This document shows positions 8,575-17,168 of a stretch of 54,319 bases of DNA, piece by piece; position 1 is the stretch's first letter; every line of letters begins with the position of its first letter. Origin of the DNA: Deltaproteobacteria bacterium. GTDB lineage: Bacteria > Desulfobacterota > Desulfobacteria > Desulfobacterales > SURF-15. The stretch lies in the NCBI GenBank assembly GCA_019309565.1, contig JAFDFZ010000018.1:1-54319 (forward strand), given 5' to 3'. The notes beneath the pieces were generated by a model. That model had not been told where the DNA came from. It made no database searches and saw nothing but the letters and a program-made list of their open reading frames with translations. Position numbers and translations under genes: made by a program.

Positions 8575-9051
8575 TTATGAATTTGTAGTGCCTGTTTTTT
8601 TCTTTTCTTTGTAGCTTTGAATCTTTTTCATACCAATAAAGGCTTTCCGCGCCGTTTCGGCGTCCAGCTCTCTGATGCTTGAAGCCTTCATATATTTTTT
8701 TAGCCAGTTTTTCAGGTGGTCTTTATCCCAGCCAAGTTCCCGGGCAATCATACGAATCCCCCGAATATGGGATAGGTTTGGTAAATTGGAATTGCCTATA
8801 GGGGCTCTGTGTTGAATACACGTAGGGCGTTTTATGCTGAAAGAATTGGATCGGTCCATTTTTTTGATAATCAGCGACGCTTCCTGTTTTGATAAAGCGC
8901 TGATGGATGGAATCCCAATCAAATCCTCAACCATCTGATACAGATGTTTCTCTGAAGGGGATTTCGTTTTGCCCAGAACATGAAGTTTTCGATTTTGCCT
9001 ATCAGTGATAGGTTCGAAACGATTCTTGGGTTTCTGAACTTTGATTTTCAT
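8575..9051 (-). CDS. GemA/DUF1018-like protein with two related helical repeats
   Basis: 158 residues from the ATG at 9051; an upstream ATG at 9093 would overlap the neighbouring gene and lacks a better site. The first half (ITDRQNRKLHVLGK ... LSKQEASLIIKKM) and second half (IRGIRMIARELGW ... LDAETARKAFIGMKK) resemble the two halves of phage Mu gp16/GemA-type (DUF1018) proteins. Such proteins are found in Mu-like prophages and scattered in genomes. No other phage genes are nearby, so it may be a domesticated copy. Family assignment is moderate. Confidence 0.5.
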   Translation of the reverse strand: MKIKVQKPKNRFEPITDRQNRKLHVLGKTKSPSEKHLYQMVEDLIGIPSISALSKQEASLIIKKMDRSNSFSIKRPTCIQHRAPIGNSNLPNLSHIRGIRMIARELGWDKDHLKNWLKKYMKASSIRELDAETARKAFIGMKKIQSYKEKKKTGTTNS

Positions 9052-9071
9052 CGAACAGACGCTTCCCCCAT

Positions 9072-9413
9072 TTAGCAGGTCAGATGAAAACAAGCCCCTA
9101 CCCTTTTGTTTTGTGAAAGAGAATTGTACTGCTTAATGGCCAGCTCGTTTTTGTCTGCAATAAAGGTTATTTTCTTTCTATTTAACAGCCTGTTAAGGTG
9201 ATCGTCGGGTTTCATATAACCATGAACACCGGTTCCTGCGACGATGACATCGGGTTGTGATTGAATCAGTTCGTCGATATCTTCGATCGTAAGCAGATGC
9301 CCGCTTTTTCTCCACCAAGCATCGACAATTCGACCGTCCGGGTAAATGATAAGATCCGAAGTATAAGTTTTTCCGTCTATGACAAGAGTTCCGAAACAAA
9401 AGGATTCAATCAT
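9072..9413 (-). CDS. Mth938-like domain protein
   Basis: 113 residues. The ATG at 9413 is chosen over a longer frame (to 9542) because AAAAGGAGG precedes it at the right distance and homology-like sequence starts there. The order IESFCFGTLVIDGKTY, DLIIYPDGRIVDAWW, DVIVAGTGVHGYM and ITFIADKNELAIKQYN matches the compact Mth938/NDUFAF3-like beta-alpha domain. Its biochemical role in bacteria is unknown. Confidence 0.75.
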   Translation of the reverse strand: MIESFCFGTLVIDGKTYTSDLIIYPDGRIVDAWWRKSGHLLTIEDIDELIQSQPDVIVAGTGVHGYMKPDDHLNRLLNRKKITFIADKNELAIKQYNSLSQNKRVGACFHLTC

Positions 9414-9532
9414 CGTTTGCCTCCTTTTATATCTATGCCCGGAATTGTCAAAATATACCATAATATCATAGTAGATGAATAGCAAATTTCGAGAAGGGTG
9501 ATTCGGAATGGCTGAAGTTGGATAAAAAACCG

Positions 9533-9561
9533 TTGACAACATTCATAAAGGCCCATAGAAT
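9533..9561 (+). promoter_or_regulatory. Near-consensus sigma-70 promoter of the Phe leader
   Basis: TTGACA (9533-9538), a 17-base spacer and TAGAAT (9556-9561). The predicted start near 9568 puts the leader-peptide ATG about 48 bases into the transcript. It is among the best promoters in the window. Confidence 0.8.
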
Positions 9562-9615
9562 ACTGATTAATTTATTTCAAGACACATCGGATTGGGTAGA
9601 TAAGAGCGGTTAGTT

Positions 9616-9705
9616 ATGACAGGATTTCAGACAAAGCACGTTGAGGTTGGGCAGTTTTTTGGCTTTTTTAGTTTTTTTGCGCCCCCTGCCCAGGCTCGCA
9701 CTTAG
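9616..9705 (+). CDS. Phenylalanine-rich attenuator leader peptide
   Basis: A 29-codon open frame (ATG 9616, TAG 9703). Seven residues are Phe, six of them packed in residues 14-21 (QFFGFFSFFAPP). This is the hallmark of phenylalanine attenuation, as in E. coli pheL and pheST leaders. It lies between a strong promoter and a terminator, directly upstream of a prephenate dehydratase fusion. When Phe-tRNA is scarce, a ribosome should stall over nt 9655-9678. Confidence 0.85.
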   Translation: MTGFQTKHVEVGQFFGFFSFFAPPAQART

Positions 9706-9794
9706 ATTCCATGGATTCAAAGCCCGGGCGGATGGCAAATCCCCCGGGGTGAAGCAGAAATGAAAACCCCGAGGAAACACCTCGGGGTTTTTTT
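9688..9794 (+). promoter_or_regulatory. Phe attenuator: competing RNA arms ending in a terminator
   Basis: Three pairings are visible. Arm 9688-9696 (GCCCAGGCT) pairs 8 of 9 with 9721-9729. Antiterminator arm 9742-9750 (CCCCGGGGT) pairs 8 of 9 with 9766-9774 (ACCCCGAGG). The terminator pairs 9763-9774 perfectly with 9780-9791 and has a T-run at 9788-9794. A ribosome stalled on the Phe codons would cover the first arm and favour the antiterminator. Arms are from sight, not from a folding program. Confidence 0.75.
9763..9794 (+). terminator. Attenuator terminator
   Basis: A 12-bp stem, AAAACCCCGAGG / CCTCGGGGTTTT, with a five-base loop and seven Ts. It ends 30 bases before the start codon of the aroF-pheA fusion, so it must be read through for expression. 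Confidence 0.9.
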
Positions 9795-9823
9795 CGTAGA
9801 AATGTGTCATCAGGAGGTCAGCC

Positions 9824-11722
9824 ATGATTTTGGTTTTAAGCAAATCCATTACAAGGGAAGAAAGAGATCGCCTGGATGAGGAGCTTAGATCGGAAAACTG
9901 TATGCTTCGGGAAATTCAAGGCGTAGAAGAAACAATCATAGGAGTTGTTGGGAAAGTAAAGAAGGACATTCGGTATTATGAAACCATTCCAGGGGTGGCC
10001 AAGGTTATCCCTATCACCAAGCCCTATAAACTGGTAAGCCGCGAACTACATCCGCAAGACTCCGTGGTTTACGTGGGAGATGTGGCCATCGGAGGAGATC
10101 GATTGGTAATAATTGCAGGTCCATGTGGTGTTGAAGACCGCATACGAACGCTCGACATTGCCAGGTCGGTCCGAAGCTGTGGGGCTGTCCTGTTCCGGGG
10201 AGGCGCATTCAAGCCCAGAACGTCACCTTATTCGTTTCAGGGCCTGGGTGAAGAAGGGTTGAAGATTCTCGCCGAGGTTCGAAAGGAAACCGGCATGGGA
10301 ATCGTAACCGAAATGGTTTCTCCCAACCAGGCTGATTTGATAATGAAATATGTGGATGTGGTTCAAGTGGGTGCACGCAACATGCAGAATTTCGAACTGC
10401 TCAAATGTGTAGGGCGCATAGGCAAACCGGTCTTGTTAAAGCGTGGATTGTCCGCAACCATCGAAGAGTGGCTTATGGCCGCCGAATACATCCTCTCCGA
10501 GGGCAATGAACAGGTGGTTTTATGCGAGCGCGGTATTCGAACCTTTGAGACTTACACACGCAATACCCTGGATCTTACCGCCGTGCCGGTGGTGAAAAAG
10601 TTAACCCATCTGCCGGTTATCGTAGACCCCAGCCATGCCACCGGACTTCGCGACAAAGTGAGCCCCATGGCACGAGCGGCCATTGCGGCGGGTGCCGACG
10701 GGTTGATCGTCGAGGTGCATAACGATCCCGCCAACGCCGCATCAGACGGACCGCAGAGTCTCTATCCGGAACAATTTGAACAGCTGATGCGCGATCTTTA
10801 TGTCATTGCCCCGGTGGTAGGAAAACAGCTGGATTACGCCTACCTGGAAAAGGCGGCCACACTGCATAAGCTTGATAGCGGCCGACAGGTCTCCGAGAAA
10901 ATCGCCTACGCCGGAGTCCCCGGCTCCTTCAGTCATAAGGCGTGTGTGCAGTTTTTTGGAAACGATCCACCGCTGATAAGCTACAAGAATTTCACGGACC
11001 TGTTCCAAGCCGTAGAGAACGGCGGTGTGTCCATGGGGGTGGTGCCTATAGAGAATTCATTAACAGGCAGCATTCATGAAAATTATGACTTGTTGCTGAA
11101 GCACGATTTGAAAATTGTTGGAGAGTTAACCCTGCGTGTGGTTCATAATCTCATCGGCCACAAGGGAGCCTCTCTGGACCGAATTCAGCGTGTCTATTCT
11201 CACCCCCAGGTGTTTGAGCAGTGCAAGCGGTTTCTAGAGAGTCATCCCCGCTGGGATCTGGTGGCATCCAAGGATACGGCAAGCAGTGTTCTTCGCTTAA
11301 AAGAAAACAAGGATTTTTCCGAAGCGGCCATTGCCAGCAAAGAAGCGGCTGAATTTTTTCAAATGTCCCTATTGAAAGAAGGAATAGAGACAAATCCCAG
11401 AAATTTTACCCGCTTTGTGGTGATTTCAAAAAATGATTTTCTAAAGGGACCCAAGAATAAGTCGTCATTGATCTATTCCGTAAGCGATAAGCCGGGTTCC
11501 TTGTATGAGACCCTTCAAATTTTTGCCGAAAAACAGATCAATCTTGTCAAGCTTGAATCTCGACCCATCCACAGCAAGCCCTGGGAATATATGTTTTATG
11601 TTGATGTTGAAATGGATATTGAAGATCCATGTTGCCGGGATGTACTGGAGAGACTAAAAGAAAAAACGGAATTTTTCAAGATACTGGGCAATTACCAGAA
11701 GGGACCAAAACCGGTTGATTGA
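9824..11722 (+). CDS. DAHP synthase (type Ib)-prephenate dehydratase-ACT fusion
   Basis: 632 residues. Residues 1-340 are a type Ib DAHP synthase with an N-terminal ferredoxin-like domain (about 1-70). Motifs are [40 protein letters not shown] and DPSHATG. Residues from about 357 form prephenate dehydratase ([36 protein letters not shown]). Residues about 546-625 form an ACT domain with the ESRP Phe-binding motif. It joins the first step of the shikimate pathway to the Phe-committing step; no chorismate mutase domain is visible. The ACT domain predicts allosteric Phe inhibition, and the upstream attenuator predicts transcriptional Phe control. The ATG has AGGAGGT at good spacing. Confidence 0.92.
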   Translation: MILVLSKSITREERDRLDEELRSENCMLREIQGVEETIIGVVGKVKKDIRYYETIPGVAKVIPITKPYKLVSRELHPQDSVVYVGDVAIGGDRLVIIAGPCGVEDRIRTLDIARSVRSCGAVLFRGGAFKPRTSPYSFQGLGEEGLKILAEVRKETGMGIVTEMVSPNQADLIMKYVDVVQVGARNMQNFELLKCVGRIGKPVLLKRGLSATIEEWLMAAEYILSEGNEQVVLCERGIRTFETYTRNTLDLTAVPVVKKLTHLPVIVDPSHATGLRDKVSPMARAAIAAGADGLIVEVHNDPANAASDGPQSLYPEQFEQLMRDLYVIAPVVGKQLDYAYLEKAATLHKLDSGRQVSEKIAYAGVPGSFSHKACVQFFGNDPPLISYKNFTDLFQAVENGGVSMGVVPIENSLTGSIHENYDLLLKHDLKIVGELTLRVVHNLIGHKGASLDRIQRVYSHPQVFEQCKRFLESHPRWDLVASKDTASSVLRLKENKDFSEAAIASKEAAEFFQMSLLKEGIETNPRNFTRFVVISKNDFLKGPKNKSSLIYSVSDKPGSLYETLQIFAEKQINLVKLESRPIHSKPWEYMFYVDVEMDIEDPCCRDVLERLKEKTEFFKILGNYQKGPKPVD

Positions 11723-11836
11723 TAGTTTAAAGCCGCCAGCAGGTTTTTACAAGGCCCTTGGCCGATGCTTTACCCGGCCTTTGGTGGCCACTGTCCCAAA
11801 GATGACATCTTTTCGGTGCCGGTAATTGCAAATTTC

Positions 11837-11865
11837 TTGACTCTCTTGGAATTATCTTTTAGATT
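11837..11865 (+). promoter_or_regulatory. Candidate sigma-70 promoter for sat
   Basis: TTGACT (11837-11842), a 17-base spacer and TAGATT (11860-11865), about 120 bases upstream of the sat start. The untranslated leader contains no other recognised signal. Confidence 0.6.
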
Positions 11866-11985
11866 CCAATCATTTTGTTTTTTCAATAACGATAACTGAT
11901 TGTCGATATGATGTTTCTATGCGCCTAATTGGGGCTAAGCACTTAAATTCAACAATATGTGAGCAAGAATGAAAGGAGAAAGGAG

Positions 11986-13248
11986 ATGGCAGAGATAGGA
12001 CATGGTGGAAAAGAGATCGTTGAAAGAATCTTGGAACCCTCAGAAGCAAAGGAGAAAATTAAAGGGCTCACGGCCGTACCCATTACCGCCCAGATCGCAA
12101 ACGAAGTCATTGACCTCGCTTACGGCTGGTTTACGCCCATGGAAGGATTCATGGGTAAAGCAGACGCCGATGCCGTATGCAAAAAGATGGAACTTGCAGA
12201 CGGAACCGTTTGGAGCATACCGATTCTTTTTGATATGAGCAAACAGGAGATCTCCGATTACGGGATCAAGGAGGGGAGTTCGGTGCTTTTAACATATCAG
12301 GACAATCCAATGGCCATATTCGAAATTGAGGAAATATGGTCATATGATATGGTTGAGATGTGCAAGGCTGTTTATGGCACCGCAGAAGAAAAGCACCCGG
12401 GTGTCGCAAGAACCATGAAATACAAAGAAAAATTTCTCGGCGGAAAGATCACCCTTGTCACCAGGCCCAGGATCAACCCACCCTTTGAACCTTACTTTAT
12501 TCCCCCGCTGGAGATGCGGAAGCGCTTTAAAGAAAAAGGTTGGGAATGCACCGTTGTTCACCAGACACGAAACGTTCCCCATACAGGTCATGAATGGCTC
12601 ATGAAAGGGGCCTGGGCACAGACCTACGCCGGGCTTCCCATCGAAAGGCCGATGGTGGGGGTTCTGGTAAACGCCATCATAGGCGAGAAGCGGAAAGGTG
12701 ATTATATAGACGAGGCTATTATTCTTACACACGATGAGCTCCGGAAATCAGGCTATTTCGGGGATCATAACCATATGACATCCTTAACTTTCTGGGATAT
12801 GCGATATGCCGGCCCCAAGGAGGCGGTTTTTCATGCCTGTATTAGGGTAAATCTTGGGCTTACTCATCATATGTTCGGCAGGGATCATGCCGGAGTGGGG
12901 GACTATTACGATCCTTACGACGCGCATCGTCTGCTTCAAAGCATTCCGGAAGAAAAACTGGCCATCACACCGGTCTATTCCATGAACTGGCTGTACTGCC
13001 CCCACTGTGGTGAGATCACCTCCGAGGGCCTTTGCAATCATAGAAACGAATGGCAGAAGTTCAGCGGAACGTTGATTCGAAGCATCGTGATGGACGGGGT
13101 GAAACCGCCACGGCTCATATTCCGCCCTGAAGTTTTTGACCTGGTAATGGAATGCGCGGACAAGTACGGATTCGGCTCACCGTTTGTTACCGAGGAGTAT
13201 CTTGAAAAGAGAACCCCTGTTTTTTCAATCCCTGAATTGAGCGCCTAG
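11986..13248 (+). CDS. sat: Sulfate adenylyltransferase (ATP sulfurylase), dissimilatory type
   Basis: 420 residues from ATG 11986. AAGGAG at 11973-11978 favours this over the in-frame GTG at 11959. It activates sulfate with ATP to APS and PPi, the first step of sulfate reduction. The nucleotide-binding motif HQTRNVPHTGH fits the family QxRNxxHxGH. GRDHAGVG follows further on, then a CPHCGEITSEGLCNH zinc-binding loop typical of the prokaryotic homodimeric enzyme. Length matches the family. It is followed at 14 bases by a small gene, and neither APS reductase nor qmo genes are adjacent. Confidence 0.95.
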   Translation: MAEIGHGGKEIVERILEPSEAKEKIKGLTAVPITAQIANEVIDLAYGWFTPMEGFMGKADADAVCKKMELADGTVWSIPILFDMSKQEISDYGIKEGSSVLLTYQDNPMAIFEIEEIWSYDMVEMCKAVYGTAEEKHPGVARTMKYKEKFLGGKITLVTRPRINPPFEPYFIPPLEMRKRFKEKGWECTVVHQTRNVPHTGHEWLMKGAWAQTYAGLPIERPMVGVLVNAIIGEKRKGDYIDEAIILTHDELRKSGYFGDHNHMTSLTFWDMRYAGPKEAVFHACIRVNLGLTHHMFGRDHAGVGDYYDPYDAHRLLQSIPEEKLAITPVYSMNWLYCPHCGEITSEGLCNHRNEWQKFSGTLIRSIVMDGVKPPRLIFRPEVFDLVMECADKYGFGSPFVTEEYLEKRTPVFSIPELSA

Positions 13249-13262
13249 GAGGAGGTGGAATC

Positions 13263-13562
13263 ATGACTGAAGAAAAATATCCCATCAATATTTGGGTCAA
13301 TGAAGAGCGGTATGAAAAATTGCAGCAAGCCGGTTTGGCTGATATGTGCGAAGAGATGCTGGCGGGGTTGAAAGTGATTCGTGTGTATGCAAACGAGGAA
13401 CAAAAGAATAAAATCCTGAATGTCTTCCCCACAGCGAAGTTTGATGCATCAACCACAAAAAGCATTGAACTGCTTCCACGGGGTGTTAAGGATAAAATCT
13501 TTGAAAAGGTGGTTGAAAAACAAAGCATAGACATCATGGAAGAGTTCTTAAGCGAATACTAG
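13263..13562 (+). CDS. Small acidic protein co-transcribed with sat
   Basis: 99 residues, 14 bases after sat, with an AGGAGG site, so almost surely in the same mRNA. Soluble, helical and Lys/Glu-rich (NIWVNEERYEKLQQAGL, MEEFLSEY), with no signal peptide and a single Cys. No domain was recognised. The position suggests a link with sulfate activation, but nothing in the sequence shows one. Confidence 0.7.
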   Translation: MTEEKYPINIWVNEERYEKLQQAGLADMCEEMLAGLKVIRVYANEEQKNKILNVFPTAKFDASTTKSIELLPRGVKDKIFEKVVEKQSIDIMEEFLSEY

Positions 13563-13597
13563 TCCCTGCATACCGGGCTACCGGACTTATGAAACCA

Positions 13598-13803
13598 GCA
13601 ATTCTCGGTTAAATCCAGGCCATAAGCCGGATCGGTCGCCATTTCGAAGTAGGTGGTTGTTTGAGCGAATTATAAACCGTTTCACATTCAGCCCACAGTT
13701 GCATAGGTCACATAGTAAAATGGCCCGTAGGGATTATTTATCAGCACCAGAGGACTGCGCCTTTTGAGTCGTCTTTCAAACAACGGAGTTAACCGAGAAT
13801 TGC
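13598..13803. repeat. MITE-like intergenic repeat, copy A
   Basis: Bounded by perfect 15-base inverted ends, GCAATTCTCGGTTAA (13599-13613) and TTAACCGAGAATTGC (13789-13803). Its right half (13695-13803) is visibly homologous to 36826-36935, sharing AGTTGCATA, ATTTATCA and TGAGTCGT blocks. It has no coding capacity and fills most of the gap before the aminotransferase gene. Confidence 0.65.
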
Positions 13804-13843
13804 CGGTATAACGGCAAATGGTGCCTGTTGCCATGGTTAAGAA

Positions 13844-15133
13844 ATGAATACACCTTCACTGGAAGATATAAGACAGCAGTTTCCTTCGTTAAAAAGAAAA
13901 TTCAACGGCTATCCCATTGCCTATTTGGACGGTCCCGGAGGATATCAGGTGCCGGCCCGTGTGATAGATGCAATTGCGGATTACCTTGTTAACATGAATG
14001 CGAATGTGGGAACCGAATTTGATACGGCACAACGCACTTCCAGCATGCTTCAGAATGCGCGTGAGATTTTTGCGGATTTTTTCAACTGCACATGGGATGA
14101 AGTGATTTTCGGGGCCAACATGACTACCCTTAACTTTTTCCTTGCTCAGACTCTGTGCCGGGAAATGAAAACAGGTGATAGGGTTTTGATTACGGAAATC
14201 GATCATGAGGCCAATCGAGGACCATGGTTGCAACTAACGGACAGGGGGATTCTGGTCGATGAGGTGGCCCTGGACCCGGTTTCCTGCACCCTTGATATGA
14301 CGGATTATCAAAGAAAGCTTGACCGAAAGACAAAAGTGGTGGCTTTAAATTATGCCAGCAACGGGGTTGGTACCATAAGCGATGTTAAAAAAATGATCGA
14401 CATGGCCCGTGATACAGGTGCTTACACGGTTGTTGATGCGGTTCATTATGCGTCCCATGGCCCCCTCGATGTACAAGAATTGAAGGCAGACTTTCTTTTA
14501 TGTTCCGCATACAAATTCTTCGGACCCCATATCGGGGTGCTTTACGGGAGAAAGAACGTTCTGGAAAAACTAAACCCCTTGAATCTGCGAACCCAATCTA
14601 AGGGGCCGCCTTATATGATGGAAACCGGCACGCTTCACCACGAGGGTATTGCCGGTGCGGGAGCGGCTGTGGAGTTTATTGCCGATGCAGGAGCCACCTT
14701 GGGGGGCGATTTTCTTGAGCAGTCTGGGAAAAAGAATGATAGCCGTCGGAATCGAATTGTTGCCGGACTGCGCGTGTTTGATCAATACGAACAGGGGCTT
14801 TGCCGGTATTTACTTGAGGAACTTTCCCAGAATATTAAAGGAATAACTATCTACGGACCACCAGCGGGACATCCCAGAACATCGACGGTGTCGTTTACCT
14901 ACCAGGGGGTTCATCCCGAACAGGTGGCCAAATATCTTGGAAGCAAAGGTATTTTTGTTTGGGCCGGGCATTTTTACGCCATCCGACTGGTTGAAAGGCT
15001 GGGGCTTTCGGATCAGGGTGGGCTCATCCGTGTGGGGATCACGCCTTACAACACAAAATCTGAATTGGATCGCCTGCTAGAAGCATTGGATGATGGCAAA
15101 TCGCTTAAAGCGTATGGGCAAACCATAGAGTAA
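13844..15133 (+). CDS. Class V aminotransferase, cysteine-desulfurase-like (VC1184-type) lacking the catalytic Cys
   Basis: 429 residues. PLP-dependent fold: the Schiff-base Lys is in CSAYKFFGPHIG and the aspartate/His pocket in VVDAVHYASHGPLDV. In SufS enzymes the loop RAGHHCA holds the persulfide cysteine; here the matching segment reads WAGHFYAIRL, with Tyr at that place. It therefore fits the 'cysteine desulfurase-like' TIGR01976 group rather than a working desulfurase. The true reaction is unknown. It stands alone after a repeat element. Confidence 0.82.
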   Translation: MNTPSLEDIRQQFPSLKRKFNGYPIAYLDGPGGYQVPARVIDAIADYLVNMNANVGTEFDTAQRTSSMLQNAREIFADFFNCTWDEVIFGANMTTLNFFLAQTLCREMKTGDRVLITEIDHEANRGPWLQLTDRGILVDEVALDPVSCTLDMTDYQRKLDRKTKVVALNYASNGVGTISDVKKMIDMARDTGAYTVVDAVHYASHGPLDVQELKADFLLCSAYKFFGPHIGVLYGRKNVLEKLNPLNLRTQSKGPPYMMETGTLHHEGIAGAGAAVEFIADAGATLGGDFLEQSGKKNDSRRNRIVAGLRVFDQYEQGLCRYLLEELSQNIKGITIYGPPAGHPRTSTVSFTYQGVHPEQVAKYLGSKGIFVWAGHFYAIRLVERLGLSDQGGLIRVGITPYNTKSELDRLLEALDDGKSLKAYGQTIE

Positions 15134-15221
15134 TGGGTAGATGCCGGCATATGTGGAGAAGTGCCTGAGCTTTGCTCAAAACGTATCTTCATAGAGTGCC
15201 TGGAAGCTTGAGAGTCGGTTT

Positions 15222-15581
15222 CTATTCAACCAGGCTTTCGAGGGCTTCCTTTTGCTTTTTGCATTCGATGCAGTAAGTGGCAACAGGTCTTGCCTTGAGC
15301 CGCTCGATGGATATCTTCTCCCCACATTCCTGGCAGATACCGAATGTTCCATTTTCGATATTTTCAAGCGCCTGGTCGATCTTTCTTATCAGTTGCTTTT
15401 CGCGGTCCCTAATACGGATCGCAAAATTTCTTCCGTCGTCAATTGTTGCCTGATCCACCAGATCTGCAGCTCGCTCCCGCGTGCTCAGCAATTCGGCGAC
15501 GGTTCTATCGCCATCTTTCAAAAGCTGTTTGCGCCAGGTGCTCAATAGGTCTTTGAAATATGCAAGGTCTTTCTTATTCAT
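15222..15581 (-). CDS. DksA/TraR-family RNA polymerase-binding protein
   Basis: 119 residues from ATG 15581; an upstream in-frame ATG (15611) has a weaker site. A coiled-coil N-terminal half carries DLVDQA, which matches the DxxDxA tip motif DksA inserts in the secondary channel of RNA polymerase. The C-terminal zinc finger is CQEC ... CIEC. Predicted to modulate transcription initiation together with ppGpp. It is shorter than E. coli DksA (151), like many deltaproteobacterial paralogues. Confidence 0.88.
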   Translation of the reverse strand: MNKKDLAYFKDLLSTWRKQLLKDGDRTVAELLSTRERAADLVDQATIDDGRNFAIRIRDREKQLIRKIDQALENIENGTFGICQECGEKISIERLKARPVATYCIECKKQKEALESLVE

Positions 15582-16037
15582 GAAAAAGAGTTCCTCTCCT
15601 AATTCCTTCATATCGATTCTTTGTTTCCGGGCTTGCCGGAAATGTCACAGCTACCTCCCGTCATGGGCGTTGACAAAGTCAGTAGGAAAGCACGACAGAA
15701 GCCTGACATAAAAAAATAGGACAAAAACAGCCACAGTCAATACCGATGCATATCATTACCTTGTATTTCCGGTTTTTTCGATATGTGATACTCACCGTTA
15801 AAAGGCCTTTTAAGCCCATTATTGGCAAAATGCTGGCACCTGGTTTTGGTAAAATCCAGGTTAAGCGGTTCATCGTTCCGCCTAACCCCTAACCCTGAAC
15901 CTGGAACCGTTCAGTTTAGGTAAAAACCATTTATGTCAGGCTCGACTCATTAAATTTTATTGCAAAATCGATGATTATCGATAATATGGCAATGGGATGG
16001 TCTCAAGCGCTTCCTTCTTATCGTCAAAAACCTCGTC
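15582..16037. other. Intergenic stretch with a short hairpin and a shared repeat
   Basis: No gene seen. A 7-bp hairpin, TTTCCGG/CCGGAAA (15624-15642), lies in the leader of the DksA-like gene. CCCTGAACCTGGAACCGTTC (from 15893) recurs nearly unchanged at 37648, so it is a small dispersed repeat preceded by TAACCC-like units. Confidence 0.5.
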
Positions 16038-16934
16038 ATGATACGCGTAATTGGAAAGAGGCATGCAATAACAGTGTTTCGCCGCTTTGCCATACCACTG
16101 GTTTGTCTGCTGCAGTTTGCATCCATCTGCTCAGCGGATCAGTACAGAGTTATTCATGTGGTTGACGCAGAAACCATAAAGGCGGTGGGCCATGGCATGG
16201 AGGTCAAGATAAGGCTTGTGGGTATTGAAAAACCTGCATCAACCAGGAAAAGAACGCGTTACGGCAAGGAATATCTCCAGCGTCAATCCCGTCTTTATCT
16301 GGCCGACATGGTACTCAACAAAGACGTTGAGGTTCATGTGTATGGACTGGACATCTATAACCACCTTCTGGCTGTTGTCTTTGTGGATGGGAAAAATGTT
16401 AACCTGGAGATGATCAGAACCGGTATGGCCAAAGTGGATCGAAGCCTGGCCCCACGAGCGATGGATTTGACATTATTCTGGAAAGCAGAGCAAGAGGCCC
16501 GTGCTGCAAAAAGAGGGATCTGGGCAGCAAGCACAAAGAGGCTGGTTTTCAAATCCTTTGATCAACGAACGCTCCGAAAAGGAAAAACCGCTAAAACCAC
16601 AACCGTACGGCGAATTGATGTTGAGATCGCAGAGGGCATTGAAACCGTCAGTATACATCTGAAGGGCTTTTCAATACCCAGTGTGTTCGATCTGGATGGA
16701 GATAACCCAAGGTTGGTGATCGATTTCTTTAATGTTTCAGCATGGAAAGGTAGAAGGCTGATTCCCGTTGGTGGAAGATTGATTCAACGTATCCGAGCCT
16801 ATCTGCATAAAGAATCGTTCAAGCTGCGAATTGTCCTGGATTTGACAATAGATCCGTCCAAAGATTATTCCGTATCCCAGATCTATGACATAAAGAAGCA
16901 AGTTTACCAGATTCAAATCAGCAGTGTTCGGTAA
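16038..16934 (+). CDS. Exported SNase-fold protein with C-terminal AMIN-like domain
   Basis: 298 residues. A signal peptide or anchor covers about 10-34 (IPLVCLLQFASICSA). A staphylococcal-nuclease fold follows (about 36-165: VIHVVDAETIKA, IRLVGIEKPAS, VNLEMIRTGMAKVD). The last 100 residues (VSIHLKGFSIPSVFDL ... LRIVLDL) look like an AMIN domain, which targets proteins to the cell envelope. Key nuclease residues are changed. The Asp-x-x-Glu region GIDxPE reads GIEKPAS, and the catalytic Arg in the YxRxLA strand is His (YNHLLAVVF). Catalysis is doubtful; an envelope-binding role is more likely. Confidence 0.72.
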   Translation: MIRVIGKRHAITVFRRFAIPLVCLLQFASICSADQYRVIHVVDAETIKAVGHGMEVKIRLVGIEKPASTRKRTRYGKEYLQRQSRLYLADMVLNKDVEVHVYGLDIYNHLLAVVFVDGKNVNLEMIRTGMAKVDRSLAPRAMDLTLFWKAEQEARAAKRGIWAASTKRLVFKSFDQRTLRKGKTAKTTTVRRIDVEIAEGIETVSIHLKGFSIPSVFDLDGDNPRLVIDFFNVSAWKGRRLIPVGGRLIQRIRAYLHKESFKLRIVLDLTIDPSKDYSVSQIYDIKKQVYQIQISSVR

Positions 16935-16962
16935 TATTTATGCCATGAATCGAACGATCCCG

Positions 16963-17008
16963 GCAATTCTTTCGGTGAACGTGGAAAGTTCAATTCACCG
17001 AGAAAGAA
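16963..17008. repeat. Short hairpin resembling the repeat-family ends
   Basis: GCAATTCTTTCGGTGAA (16963-16979) faces TTCACCGAGAAAGAA (16994-17008) with a 14-base gap. The sequence is close to the inverted ends of the MITE-like family (GTAATTCTCGGTGAA). It may be a solo terminal pair or a coincidental hairpin after the SNase-like gene. Confidence 0.4.
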
Positions 17009-17168
17009 GATATCTAAAAATCTTACACTCTATTTTCATTTTTTTACGATCAATCAGGATTTTAAGGCTTGTCACAAAGGGTTAATGGTGCAAAACTTGA
17101 GCTCTGTATAGAGTCTTGAGCCGTTTTAGGCAGTGATATATAGATGTTGGCAGAAAGGGGAGGAGATA

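Noticed and set aside
8575..9051. A Mu-like prophage around the GemA-like gene
   Set aside because: No transposase, tail or capsid genes nearby; only an isolated family member.
9610..9849. A minus-strand 79-codon frame across the Phe leader
   Set aside because: It is the complement of the leader, terminator and start of aroF-pheA; its Lys-rich segment is the mirror of the Phe codons.
13844..15133. Annotation as cysteine desulfurase SufS
   Set aside because: The persulfide-bearing cysteine is absent; the loop has Tyr in that position.
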